This document shows positions 16,090 to 23,815 of a DNA stretch of 64,000 bases, in pieces. The notes beneath the pieces are model-generated. The model ran no database searches, was not told the DNA's origin, and worked only from the letters and a program-made list of their open reading frames with translations. The translations under genes and the position numbers were made by a program. The stretch is from Flavobacteriales bacterium (GTDB taxonomy: Bacteria; Bacteroidota; Bacteroidia; Flavobacteriales_D; Crocinitomicaceae): contig CANJLG010000009.1 in assembly GCA_947475095.1 (NCBI GenBank), positions 29,916 to 93,915 on the forward strand, written 5' to 3'. Positions within the stretch are counted from its first letter, which is position 1. Every line of letters begins with the position of its first letter.

Positions 16090-17884
16090 AGCGAAAATAA
16101 ATATGAATTGTAATGAAGCAATAGCATGGGGGGCAATGGCTTCCGGTGTTGATTTAGTTGCACATTACCCAGGTTCCCCTGTGAATTTGGTTGAATTGAA
16201 TGTCAAAAAATTGAATGATCGATTCCATGGAAATGTTCAATTCAATAATTCATTAAATGAACACGTTGCTGCATTAGCGGCGGCTGGAGCAAGCTTTTGT
16301 GGTGCTCGTTCGATGGTAATTATGAAACACGTAGGTTTAAACATTGCCGCTGATCCATTTAATTATATCGGATACACAGGTGTTAAAGGCGGAATGGTGA
16401 TTATTGTAGGCACTGATCCTGGAGCGAATTCGAGTACGGGTGAAGAAGATGTGCATTGGTTTGTTCCTCAGTTCAATTTCCCATTGATCGAACCCACTTC
16501 AGTTCAGGAGTGCTACGACTTCACAAAGGAAGCGTATGAAATCTCCGAGCGCTACGAAATTCCTGTGATGCTATTTATTCCAGGTCGATTGGCCTATAAT
16601 TATTCAAGCGTTGAAGTGAGTTTGAAGAAGCAAGAATCCAAGCCTAAATTTTATTTTGAAAAGGACAAAGAACGATATATCAATGTAGGACAGCAGGCCG
16701 TTAAGAATCACAAACTACTGCTAGAAAAAGTGGAGCTGATCGCTAAAACAGAATCAATTTGTAAGTCACATTTTAATGCGGATGCAAAACACGGCATTCT
16801 TGTAAGAGGATTGTCTTATTCTATGACTAGGGAACTTATCGAAAAACATGAACTTCAAAATCAAGTTCATTTACTGAATGTCGATTTAGTATTTCCGTTG
16901 AATGAAAATGATTTAGTATCGTTCATTAAAGGAAAGGATGTCATTACGGTTATCGAAGATCAGGACGGTTTTTTAGAAAATCAGCTAAAAATGAACTTCT
17001 TCAATTTCTTGAAATGCTCCGTATATGGTAAGGATGTTTTTCCAAAATATGGTGAAATTACAATCGATCAAATTGAGGCTTATTTCGAAGAAGTATTCCA
17101 AATTGAAGTCGTAGAAAAAAAGAGCCTGAGCGTTCCTGAAATTCCAGAACGATTGGGGACTTTTTGTGAAGGGTGTCCACATACGGGGTCATATTATTCA
17201 ATTGATTCAGTTTTGAAAGAATTGAATGGTGTAATTGGTGGTGATATCGGCTGTTCGTCATTAGCTCCATTTCGAGCAGATTGGCTTATGTGTATGAATG
17301 CGGGTATTGGAGTATCACAAGGAATGGCGCAAGTCTTGACCGATCAACCTGTAATTTCAACTGGTGGTGACGGTAGCTTCTTCCATGCCGGTGCATTGTC
17401 ACTTATGAGTGCGGTGCATAATGATATTAACCTCATTCATATGGTTTTCGATAACAGTACCATCGCAATGACCGGACATCAACCTTCACCCTCCGAGTTT
17501 GATTTTGATCATCATAAATTTCTTGAAGGTATGGGGGTGAAAACGGTGATTGATGTTTCACCCTATGATCCGAAAGATTTTATTCAAAAATTCAAAGATG
17601 AGCTGCCTAAAAAAGGAGTCCGTGTATTTTGGGTGAAGGGCGCATGTGTACTAAAAGGAAATGACTTTATCGAAAGTCGCAGAAATGTAATTTATCCTAC
17701 TATAGATGCCACAAAATGCGGATCGTGTTCAAAATGTTACAAAGAATTAGCTTGTCCGGCAATCATAAATCTAAAATCAAGTCCTGATCAAGAATTGGCC
17801 ATTGATCTAGATCGTTGTGTGAGGTGTGGAGTGTGTAACGAAATTTGTCCGAATGGGGCAATCTCAATTCAAAACATGAAATGA
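16082..17884 (+). CDS. iorA: Indolepyruvate:ferredoxin oxidoreductase alpha subunit
   Basis: A large TPP and iron-sulfur subunit that oxidatively decarboxylates aryl-2-oxoacids (indolepyruvate, phenylpyruvate and similar) to the acyl-CoA, reducing ferredoxin. TPP-site signatures are present: GGDIGCSSLAPF, GDGSFFHAGALSL and DNSTIAMTGHQPSP. The C-terminus has Cys clusters for two [4Fe-4S] centres (CGSCSKC...C and CVRCGVCNEICP). The reading frame opens upstream at a TTG, but ATG 16082, preceded by an AAGAAGG ribosome-binding sequence and overlapping the exporter gene by eight bases, is preferred. In this locus it could make an aryl- or branched-acyl-CoA starter. Confidence 0.9.
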   Translation: MFEAKINMNCNEAIAWGAMASGVDLVAHYPGSPVNLVELNVKKLNDRFHGNVQFNNSLNEHVAALAAAGASFCGARSMVIMKHVGLNIAADPFNYIGYTGVKGGMVIIVGTDPGANSSTGEEDVHWFVPQFNFPLIEPTSVQECYDFTKEAYEISERYEIPVMLFIPGRLAYNYSSVEVSLKKQESKPKFYFEKDKERYINVGQQAVKNHKLLLEKVELIAKTESICKSHFNADAKHGILVRGLSYSMTRELIEKHELQNQVHLLNVDLVFPLNENDLVSFIKGKDVITVIEDQDGFLENQLKMNFFNFLKCSVYGKDVFPKYGEITIDQIEAYFEEVFQIEVVEKKSLSVPEIPERLGTFCEGCPHTGSYYSIDSVLKELNGVIGGDIGCSSLAPFRADWLMCMNAGIGVSQGMAQVLTDQPVISTGGDGSFFHAGALSLMSAVHNDINLIHMVFDNSTIAMTGHQPSPSEFDFDHHKFLEGMGVKTVIDVSPYDPKDFIQKFKDELPKKGVRVFWVKGACVLKGNDFIESRRNVIYPTIDATKCGSCSKCYKELACPAIINLKSSPDQELAIDLDRCVRCGVCNEICPNGAISIQNMK

Positions 17885-18426
17885 GCGACGAAGGAATACT
17901 AAATATTATTATTGCTGGAACAGGCGGACAAGGCGTCTTAACCTTGTCCAACATGCTCAGAAAACTTGCTATGAACAAAGGATTGAAGTGTGAAGGTGCA
18001 ACATTTAAAGGTGGAGCACAACGAATGGGTTCTGTTTATGCAGAATTAAGGATTCTGCTAGATCCTCAAAGCAAGGCTTATTTTTCAAGTCAAATACCTA
18101 ACTATTCAGTAGATGTCCTTATTGGAATGGAACCATGGGAGGCATTGCGCTTTGCAAATAGATGTAACACCGATACCTTATCTATAATCAATTCGGAAGA
18201 AGAAAAGCTTTATGTTGAGCGCTACGGAAAAACAGCAATGATTGACCCAATTCAAACCTTGATTAAAGTATATAATTCACCCACAATTAAAAACTACTCT
18301 CAATTATCAAAGGAACTTAAAGGAAGTTCAAAATTTACAAATTATCTAATGCTGCAAGAGGCTATCCAAAAAGAATACGTACCTTTCTCTATGGAAGAAC
18401 TAATTGCAATAAAAACAGAAATATGA
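17881..18426 (+). CDS. iorB: Indolepyruvate oxidoreductase beta subunit
   Basis: The gamma-type domain subunit of 2-oxoacid:ferredoxin oxidoreductases, about 181 residues. The N-terminal IIIAGTGGQGVLTLSNML and the FKGGAQRMGSVYAELRI segment are typical; IorB pairs with IorA to form the CoA-binding active enzyme. The start is ATG 17881, which overlaps the iorA stop in an ATGA; the TTG further upstream inside iorA is rejected. It overlaps the radical SAM gene by four bases, so the two subunits and the radical enzyme should be translated together. Confidence 0.88.
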   Translation: MSDEGILNIIIAGTGGQGVLTLSNMLRKLAMNKGLKCEGATFKGGAQRMGSVYAELRILLDPQSKAYFSSQIPNYSVDVLIGMEPWEALRFANRCNTDTLSIINSEEEKLYVERYGKTAMIDPIQTLIKVYNSPTIKNYSQLSKELKGSSKFTNYLMLQEAIQKEYVPFSMEELIAIKTEI

Positions 18427-19805
18427 CAGATTTTAAAGCAGAAAATTGGCGTTCTAATTCAAGGCCAGCGAATTATTGGCACAATGCAGGAGAGAAAATC
18501 CAATGTGATTTATGCCCGCGACATTGTGAGTTAAAACCTGGTCAAAAAGGGTTTTGTCAAGTCAGGGGAAATGTGGAAGGCGAAATGCACACATTTAACT
18601 ATGGTATCTCAGTTCAAGCAACTATTGAAAATATTGAGACAGAAGCAGTGAATCATTATCGACCGGGCTCAAAAATACTGAGCATGGGAAATGTTGGCTG
18701 TATGATGGCTTGTTCGTATTGTCAAAATTGGCAAACGTCGCAGGTGAAATTCTTGAATGATAAAAACGTTCATCATTATACACCTCAGGATGTTATTGAT
18801 TTGGCTATTGAAAATGGAATTGAGATAATTTCATGGACGTATAATGACCCTGTTGTATGGCAAGAATTTGTTGTAGATACCTCTAGGCTGGCTCATGCGA
18901 ACGGAATTAAAACCTTGTATAAGTCTGCTCTTTATATTGAGGAAGAGCCTTTAAAAGAGTTAATTGAAGTCATCGATATCTTCAGCGTATCCCTGAAAGG
19001 TATGGATCCTGAAATGTATAAAAAACAAACAAAAGGAGAATTACAGCCCGTTTTGGACAGGATTAAGTTAATTGGTCAAACGGATCGACACCTTGAAATC
19101 AGTCAACTTGTTGTAACTGATCTGAATGACGATGGAGAAGACGCAGCAAAAACAGCCATCTGGATGAAAGAAAATTTAGGGACCCATATACCTCTTCATT
19201 TGGTGGCATATCACCCGGCTTTTAGATATACAAAAGAAAGAACAAGCATTGAAACATTGCTTAAATTAAGAGAAATTGTTCTCGAAATTGGCTTGGAGTA
19301 TTGCTACTTAGGAAACGTTTATGCCGATAATGTAAGTAATACGAACTGCAAGTCATGTAATGAGAAGCTAGTACAACGTTTTGGATTGTCAGTTGAGGTA
19401 AAAGCAATTGATAACAACGGAAATTGCAGTAATTGTGGAACGAAAACTCCGATTATTGAACCAAAAATGGGTGTGTCAAAGAAAATAGAAGTTCCTAATT
19501 TTCAGCCAAAACGATCACTTACTTTTGATTGGAAAAAAGAAGCTGTGAACAGCTTGCACATTATTGTTGATGATAAGCATAAAGATGCATTTTTAAGAAT
19601 AGAAAGACTACCAGTTGGAGAAGTGGAATTTTTAAAAATTACGGCTGGTTTGGAAAGATTAATACTTTCTAAAAGTAATGCTCAAGAATTATTACTATCA
19701 GTTCAAATAGATATAGATGTTGAATTAGATTTTTTACCCGTATTGGATAGAGCGCATTTCCCAGTGAAAAATGCCTCTACATCATCAGATAAGTACTTGA
19801 ATTAA
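18423..19805 (+). CDS. AmrS-like radical SAM enzyme with C-terminal extension
   Basis: The N-terminus CDLCPRHCELKPGQKGFCQVR and the radical SAM triad Cys93-x3-Cys97-x2-Cys100 (CMMACSYC) match the AmrS / pyruvate-formate-lyase-activase-like family. At 460 residues it is longer than AmrS. After the barrel there is a CKSC/CSNC Cys quartet (about residues 310-345), possibly a metal site, then about 110 residues of unrecognised sequence. The usual partners Memo and AMMECR1 are not in this window. The four-base coupling to iorB suggests a function tied to the 2-oxoacid oxidoreductase or the locus product. Substrate unknown. Confidence 0.8.
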   Translation: MTDFKAENWRSNSRPANYWHNAGEKIQCDLCPRHCELKPGQKGFCQVRGNVEGEMHTFNYGISVQATIENIETEAVNHYRPGSKILSMGNVGCMMACSYCQNWQTSQVKFLNDKNVHHYTPQDVIDLAIENGIEIISWTYNDPVVWQEFVVDTSRLAHANGIKTLYKSALYIEEEPLKELIEVIDIFSVSLKGMDPEMYKKQTKGELQPVLDRIKLIGQTDRHLEISQLVVTDLNDDGEDAAKTAIWMKENLGTHIPLHLVAYHPAFRYTKERTSIETLLKLREIVLEIGLEYCYLGNVYADNVSNTNCKSCNEKLVQRFGLSVEVKAIDNNGNCSNCGTKTPIIEPKMGVSKKIEVPNFQPKRSLTFDWKKEAVNSLHIIVDDKHKDAFLRIERLPVGEVEFLKITAGLERLILSKSNAQELLLSVQIDIDVELDFLPVLDRAHFPVKNASTSSDKYLN

Positions 19806-19806
19806 T

Positions 19807-20919
19807 ATGAAGAACAAAACTATTTCAACGCATACTCGGGCAGATGTAACCAAGGCTTTCCCTGCTGCGACTCCTATTTATCAAAATTCCGCATTTGAGT
19901 CACAATCAGATTATTTTTATTCAAGACTTAATAACCCTAATGTTGCCGAATTAGAGGATGCAATTCGCGTATTGGAAGATACAGATTACGGTCTAGCAAC
20001 AACTACGGGAATGTCGGCCATTCAATTGACACTTTCACTTTTAAAGCCTGGTCAGCGTATTCTTGTCAACAAACATGTTTATGGCTGTTCGTTTAAATTA
20101 ATTCAGTGGTACACTGAACATTATGGACTAGAGCTTGTGGTGACTGATTTAAGTTTAGAATCAATTGATGAAAAATTAAAAGAAATGGATATGGTTTTCT
20201 TCGAAACACCTACGAATCCATTTTTATTTACAATTGATATTGCTAAGGTTTCGAAACACTTTAAAGCGTTAAAATCCACTTGTTTGTTAGTTATTGATAA
20301 TACTTGGGCAACACCTCTTTATCAAAGTCCTTGTTCTTTTGGCGGTGATATTTCGTTGCATAGCGCAACAAAATATATTTCAGGTCATAGCGATGTAATG
20401 GGAGGGATTCTTTTAACAAATAGAAAGGACTTAGCTGATGAATTGAGGTCGAGACGATTCTATACTGGGGCAAATTTAGACCCAAATAGTGCATGGTTAC
20501 TGAGAAGAAGCTTGCATACACTTGATGTTAGATTGGAAAGACAGGCTATTAATACAAAGCGTTTGGTGGATTATTTGGAAACGAAAAATGAAGTCAAAAA
20601 GGTGTATTACCCAAAGGTGGATGGTAAACAGTTGACGAATTATGCAACGCTTATTTTTATAGATCTGGATTCAAACATTATTGATAATTATGGCCAATTT
20701 TGTTCGCACTTAAAACTTTTTAGTACCGGAACCGGAATGGCTTGTGTGACTTCAATGATTGCTCAACCTTATACTGGTAGTCACGCCTCCATGGATAATT
20801 GTGAGAAAGAGGACATGGGTTTAGATAAATCGACAATTAGGTTAAGTTTTGGGATGGAGGATCCTGAAGATTTGATGAACGATTTGGAGAATGCTTTTCA
20901 ACAGATGAAAGGGAAGTAA
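19807..20919 (+). CDS. Cys/Met metabolism PLP-dependent enzyme
   Basis: A 370-residue fold-type I PLP enzyme of the cystathionine gamma-synthase/gamma-lyase family. PLP Lys189 sits in SATKYISGHSDVMGG, and the preceding VIDNTWATPL holds the Asp that contacts the pyridine nitrogen; YSRLNNPNVAELE near residue 40 is the usual phosphate/tetramer-contact segment. Possible activities include gamma- or beta-elimination or replacement on a sulfur amino acid. It starts one base after the radical SAM stop and is the last plus-strand gene of the locus. Whether it serves the pathway or general sulfur metabolism is open. Confidence 0.85.
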   Translation: MKNKTISTHTRADVTKAFPAATPIYQNSAFESQSDYFYSRLNNPNVAELEDAIRVLEDTDYGLATTTGMSAIQLTLSLLKPGQRILVNKHVYGCSFKLIQWYTEHYGLELVVTDLSLESIDEKLKEMDMVFFETPTNPFLFTIDIAKVSKHFKALKSTCLLVIDNTWATPLYQSPCSFGGDISLHSATKYISGHSDVMGGILLTNRKDLADELRSRRFYTGANLDPNSAWLLRRSLHTLDVRLERQAINTKRLVDYLETKNEVKKVYYPKVDGKQLTNYATLIFIDLDSNIIDNYGQFCSHLKLFSTGTGMACVTSMIAQPYTGSHASMDNCEKEDMGLDKSTIRLSFGMEDPEDLMNDLENAFQQMKGK

Positions 20920-20935
20920 AACCTATTTTCTGGAA

Positions 20936-22426
20936 TTACTCTTTAAGAATGAGACCCTTCGAATTAGCATTTTTTAGCCGAATATGATTGTATTGCTCAT
21001 TAGTATCTTGTCTGAAGCTCAATTTTTCAATGGTTCCCATGGTAATCTGTTTTGAATAATTAGCATTTGATTTTTCTAAATAGTCATTGAGTAAAGCAAT
21101 TTTAGATGCTAGTTGGCCATCTGACGAGCATAGTGTAAGGCCATTACCCTTATTATTTAATACAAAATAAAGTCTTGATAGATCATCTATATTCGCCTTG
21201 TCTAAAGCAGCGTAAAGTTCCTTTTCTTCAATATTAGCCCAGCCTAAGCTTATTTCAGAGTTCGCTCGAGAGTGAAAACAAATTTTTGCCATCCTACCTT
21301 CGTACCCTGAACACTCAACAAGGTCATACGTACGATAACGACAAAATCCTATCGAATTAGTGATGACTATTTCATAAATCCCTCCAATTTTCAATTCCCA
21401 CGGCCATAAGTAACGATTATTCTTTTCGTCATAGAATTCTAAAATCCCACCAAAAGGATTTACCGGGCCACCAACACCCTCTATTCCAGGGATATTAAAA
21501 TGACCTTCTACAGCGTTGTAAGTCAAATCGACAAAAGTAATAGACCCAAAATCAAATTGACTTTTTAGATCTTTTAATTGACGCTGACAAACTTCGCCAG
21601 ATTTCCAACATGAAATAAATTTTAAAGAAGGCCATACTTCACTGATCTGGTGAATTGGATTTTGAAGAATTTTTAATAAGAATTGAATTCGTTTTTCATC
21701 TACTTTATGCGTAATAATTGAAGGCCAATCTCGCTTTTCTAGATGTGCTAGAATATTCAAGCGTTCTAAGTTGATTTGCTTGAAAAAATGCGTTAATCGA
21801 GTTGGGATGGAAGTACTAATGCCCGAAATATCACTCAGTAATGCTGACAATAAATGCCATTCATTGAATAGAGATTCCTCCTTATACAGTTCCTTTGGAA
21901 AAACAAATTTCTTCTTTACCCAATTGGGCATTTTCGAGTAATAATAATAGCCCACCTGACCAATTGGTAATTCTGGGGCAATTTCTTGCGTTTGACCCGG
22001 CATAACAAAAATGATTTCTGGAGCTCCTGAATAAACACCAAAAGCTTTTATAAGTTGAGCAGGTTGAAATGCCGCTCCCTCCATACGAGATTTAATAAAG
22101 CTATCCGAAATTGGGATAATTTTTGGAAGGCCAGTGGAGCCAGTGGAGCAACACCAGAATTCTATTTTTTCATCAATTAACGAGTTTATTTTAGTCCTTA
22201 AACTCTGTTTAAAGACATCGTGGTAGTCATTGTAATTGGTAATCGGAAGTTGACGTAAGGTATTAATATCATCCGTTTTTGCTAGTTGATTTTGAAGAGG
22301 GTGTTTTGGAGCATTCATCAAGTTATTCCACGTGATAGCGTAATGCTTTTCGGGAAATAGAAGGGCTTTTTTCAAGCGTTTAAGCTGAAAATCGGCCCAT
22401 TTATTAAAAATCCACCTTTTAATCAT
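20936..22426 (-). CDS. GH3 family acyl-adenylate-forming protein
   Basis: A 496-residue member of the GH3 branch of the adenylate-forming superfamily. In plants GH3 enzymes join acyl acids to amino acids. The ATP phosphate-binding loop CCSTGSTGLPKIIPIS (about residues 92-107) is clear, as are the VDLTYNAVEG region and the ITNSIGFCRYRTYDLVE segment near the nucleotide site. It is convergent with the PLP gene, with 16 bp between stops. In context it may activate or conjugate the acid made by the neighbouring locus; that link is inference from position. Confidence 0.85.
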   Translation of the reverse strand: MIKRWIFNKWADFQLKRLKKALLFPEKHYAITWNNLMNAPKHPLQNQLAKTDDINTLRQLPITNYNDYHDVFKQSLRTKINSLIDEKIEFWCCSTGSTGLPKIIPISDSFIKSRMEGAAFQPAQLIKAFGVYSGAPEIIFVMPGQTQEIAPELPIGQVGYYYYSKMPNWVKKKFVFPKELYKEESLFNEWHLLSALLSDISGISTSIPTRLTHFFKQINLERLNILAHLEKRDWPSIITHKVDEKRIQFLLKILQNPIHQISEVWPSLKFISCWKSGEVCQRQLKDLKSQFDFGSITFVDLTYNAVEGHFNIPGIEGVGGPVNPFGGILEFYDEKNNRYLWPWELKIGGIYEIVITNSIGFCRYRTYDLVECSGYEGRMAKICFHSRANSEISLGWANIEEKELYAALDKANIDDLSRLYFVLNNKGNGLTLCSSDGQLASKIALLNDYLEKSNANYSKQITMGTIEKLSFRQDTNEQYNHIRLKNANSKGLILKE

Positions 22427-22564
22427 TTCAATAGCTATTTTTTTATAGGATGAATCTATTTCACAAATTTACGATTAATCTAAGATGGCAAGAACACCTT
22501 AGAAACATCACTGAAAAATAAAGAAAATTATATTATACTCCCCAAATCCAGACCACTGATTTTG

Positions 22565-22572
22565 CAAAAGTA
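22565..22572 (-). promoter_or_regulatory. Candidate -7 box for the GH3 gene
   Basis: TACTTTTG on the minus strand, about 140 bp upstream of the GH3 start, matches TAnnTTTG. No TTG at the correct distance. The rest of the stretch between 22427 and 22626 shows no ORF or strong structure. Confidence 0.3.
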
Positions 22573-22626
22573 AGTTACTGTTTTAGTTTCTTATTGGCAG
22601 GGAATGGTTAATTATTAAAGATGTAT

Positions 22627-22723
22627 AAAGCCTCACTCGGCATAAACTCCGAATAGTCTAACAAGACTTCTCACAAAAAACATTTTAAACAAAAAATGTC
22701 TCTCTTTCGAGAAGCATTTTAAT
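22627..22723. repeat. Composite repeat unit C near ssrA
   Basis: Carries AAGCCTCACTCGGCATAAAC, a GAATAGTCTAACAAGAC block like copy B, TTCTCAC, and a hairpin AATGtCTC-TCTTTC-GAGaaGCATT. This hairpin occupies the place of the AATCC...GGATT terminator in the other copies, with different but still paired bases. Confidence 0.65.
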
Positions 22724-22861
22724 CGTGGAGTCGGAGGGGTTTACCGAAAGTTATTTTCTACGGTCATTCTTCACTTGAAAATATACATCGGCATAAACTT
22801 CTCACCCTAATTAAAATCGTTTGAAACAAAAAAATCCCCAACTTTTGTTGAGGATTTAATT
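22724..22861. repeat. Composite repeat unit D, begins with copy of tmRNA 3' end
   Basis: Begins CGTGGAGTCGGAGGGGTT, identical to the tmRNA 3' end as read on the plus strand, then diverges from tmRNA. It contains CATTCTTCACTTGA (shared with copy A), CATAAACTTCTCACCC, and the hairpin AATCCcCAAC / GTTGaGGATT. It is 138 bp to the next unit. Confidence 0.72.
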
Positions 22862-22972
22862 CGTGGAGTCGGAGGGGTTTATCTCGACTCAGCAAACGCC
22901 TCGCTCGATATAAACTTCTCACCCAAAACGATATAAAATAAAAAATCCCCAACTTTCGTTGAGGATTTAATT
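22862..22972. repeat. Composite repeat unit E, begins with copy of tmRNA 3' end, abuts ssrA
   Basis: A 111-bp unit: CGTGGAGTCGGAGGGGTT, the ATCTCGA...TCGATAT inverted pair, TTCTCACCC and the terminator hairpin. The genuine ssrA 3' end follows immediately at 22973. The stretch from the hairpin through the tmRNA tail is about 50 bp long and is identical between the unit D/E junction and the real locus, apart from one mismatch and A-run length. Confidence 0.78.
22944..22967 (-). terminator. ssrA terminator
   Basis: Stem AATCCcCAAC / GTTGaGGATT with a TTTC loop, followed on the minus strand by a T-run. It begins eight bases after the tmRNA 3' end, so it is the natural terminator of ssrA. Confidence 0.8.
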
Positions 22973-22974
22973 CG

Positions 22975-23374
22975 TGGAGTCGGAGGGGTTCGAACCCTCG
23001 TCCAAACGACGAATATTCCAGCTTTCTACATGCTTATTTCTTGATTGGTTTTCGATTGTGAGACGGACAAGAACACCCAAACTCACAACTTAGCTTCTAA
23101 AGTTTCGCAAGCGCTTAGAAACATCGCGAATGCTAGCCTGATGGGATGAACTTCCGATTGGTAAATCTAACAGGCAGAAATCTACCGGAAGTACTCGTCC
23201 AACCTACTAAACTTCGATCGGATAAAGCCAACTAACTATCAGTTAATTAAGCAGCAAGTGCGTATGACGTATTGTCAATTATTGTTCGCAAAAAGATATT
23301 TAAGAGGTTCCTTGCAACCCTCTGCATGCTGACACTTGACTACCGCTATCGCTGTCAAATCCAATGTCGACCCC
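22975..23374 (-). ncRNA. ssrA: tmRNA (ssrA)
   Basis: Rescues stalled ribosomes and adds a degradation tag. On the minus strand the 5' end GGGGTCGACATTGGATTTGACAGC and the 3' end with T-arm GAGGG-TTCGAAC-CCCTC and acceptor strand CGACTCC-A are clear, and GGGGTCG pairs with CGACTCC (one G-U). About 400 nt. The 3' CCA is not encoded (CGA follows the discriminator A). The tag frame ends DNTSYALAA (codons 23276 down to 23250) before TAA at 23249-23247. The first tag codon is uncertain. A GAGG...CCTC pair upstream of the tag fits pseudoknot PK1. Confidence 0.95.
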
Positions 23375-23388
23375 AAAGAACTAAGTCA

Positions 23389-23417
23389 CAAAGGTAAGTA
23401 ATGTTACACGTATTCAA
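23389..23417 (-). promoter_or_regulatory. ssrA promoter
   Basis: On the minus strand TTG (23417-23415), an 18-bp spacer, then TACCTTTG (23396-23389): a full match to the Bacteroidota TTG-N17-23-TAnnTTTG promoter. Transcription would start a few bases before the mature 5' end at 23374, leaving a short leader for RNase P. Confidence 0.72.
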
Positions 23418-23444
23418 TTAACTATTTAATTTCTGGGCAAAAAA

Positions 23445-23465
23445 AAAGTGAGCAACGCCCACTTT
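23445..23465 (-). terminator. Terminator of the DUF2795 gene
   Basis: Stem AAAGTGaGC / GCcCACTTT with an AAC loop; read on the minus strand it is followed by a long T-run. It lies 24 bp past the stop of the gene at 23489-23743 and separates it from ssrA. Confidence 0.75.
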
Positions 23466-23488
23466 CCTATAACAATGCTTCTTACTTT

Positions 23489-23743
23489 TTAATATTCATC
23501 CTCGTTAAACAAGAAATCTTCTCTAGAAGGATAATCTGGCCAAATTTCTTCAATACTTTCATAAATGTCACCCTCGTCCTCTAAATCTTGAAGATTTTCT
23601 ACCACTTCAAGTGGTGAACCATTACGTATCGCGAAATCAATTAATTCATCTTTTGATGCAGGCCATGGCGCATCTTCTAAATATGAGGCTAATTCAAGTG
23701 TCCAGTACATAATGTCAGGTGTTAAAATTGTAAGTTTCGGCAA
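23489..23743 (-). CDS. DUF2795-family small acidic protein
   Basis: An 84-residue acidic protein of the DUF2795 type: the segment LASYLEDAPWPASKDELIDFAIRNG matches the family core, followed by the VVENLQDLEDEGDIYESIEEIWPDYP tail seen in Bacteroidota members. No enzyme motif. Function unknown. It is a monocistronic unit with its own terminator, upstream of ssrA on the same strand. Confidence 0.8.
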   Translation of the reverse strand: MPKLTILTPDIMYWTLELASYLEDAPWPASKDELIDFAIRNGSPLEVVENLQDLEDEGDIYESIEEIWPDYPSREDFLFNEDEY

Positions 23744-23815
23744 AAGTAACCTTTATTTTTAATTATGCAATTAATCGAAAATAAACTTTTTGTTTATTTT
23801 TATTTTGGACTAATA

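Noticed and set aside
5896..20919. Flexirubin, dialkylresorcinol or standard aryl-polyene cluster
   Set aside because: No tyrosine ammonia lyase, aryl adenylation enzyme, LolA-like carrier, thioesterase or aromatase is present; only the ketosynthase pair, SDR, FabZ, ACP and MMPL exporter overlap with those pathways.
22764..22952. Possible small ORF on the minus strand within the repeats
   Set aside because: It lies wholly in composite repeat units and the ssrA terminator, so it is a chance open frame.
22627..22990. CRISPR-like array next to ssrA
   Set aside because: Only three irregularly spaced units (about 97, 138 and 111 bp) with hairpins and tmRNA-tail sequence; no short regular repeats with unique spacers and no cas genes in the window.
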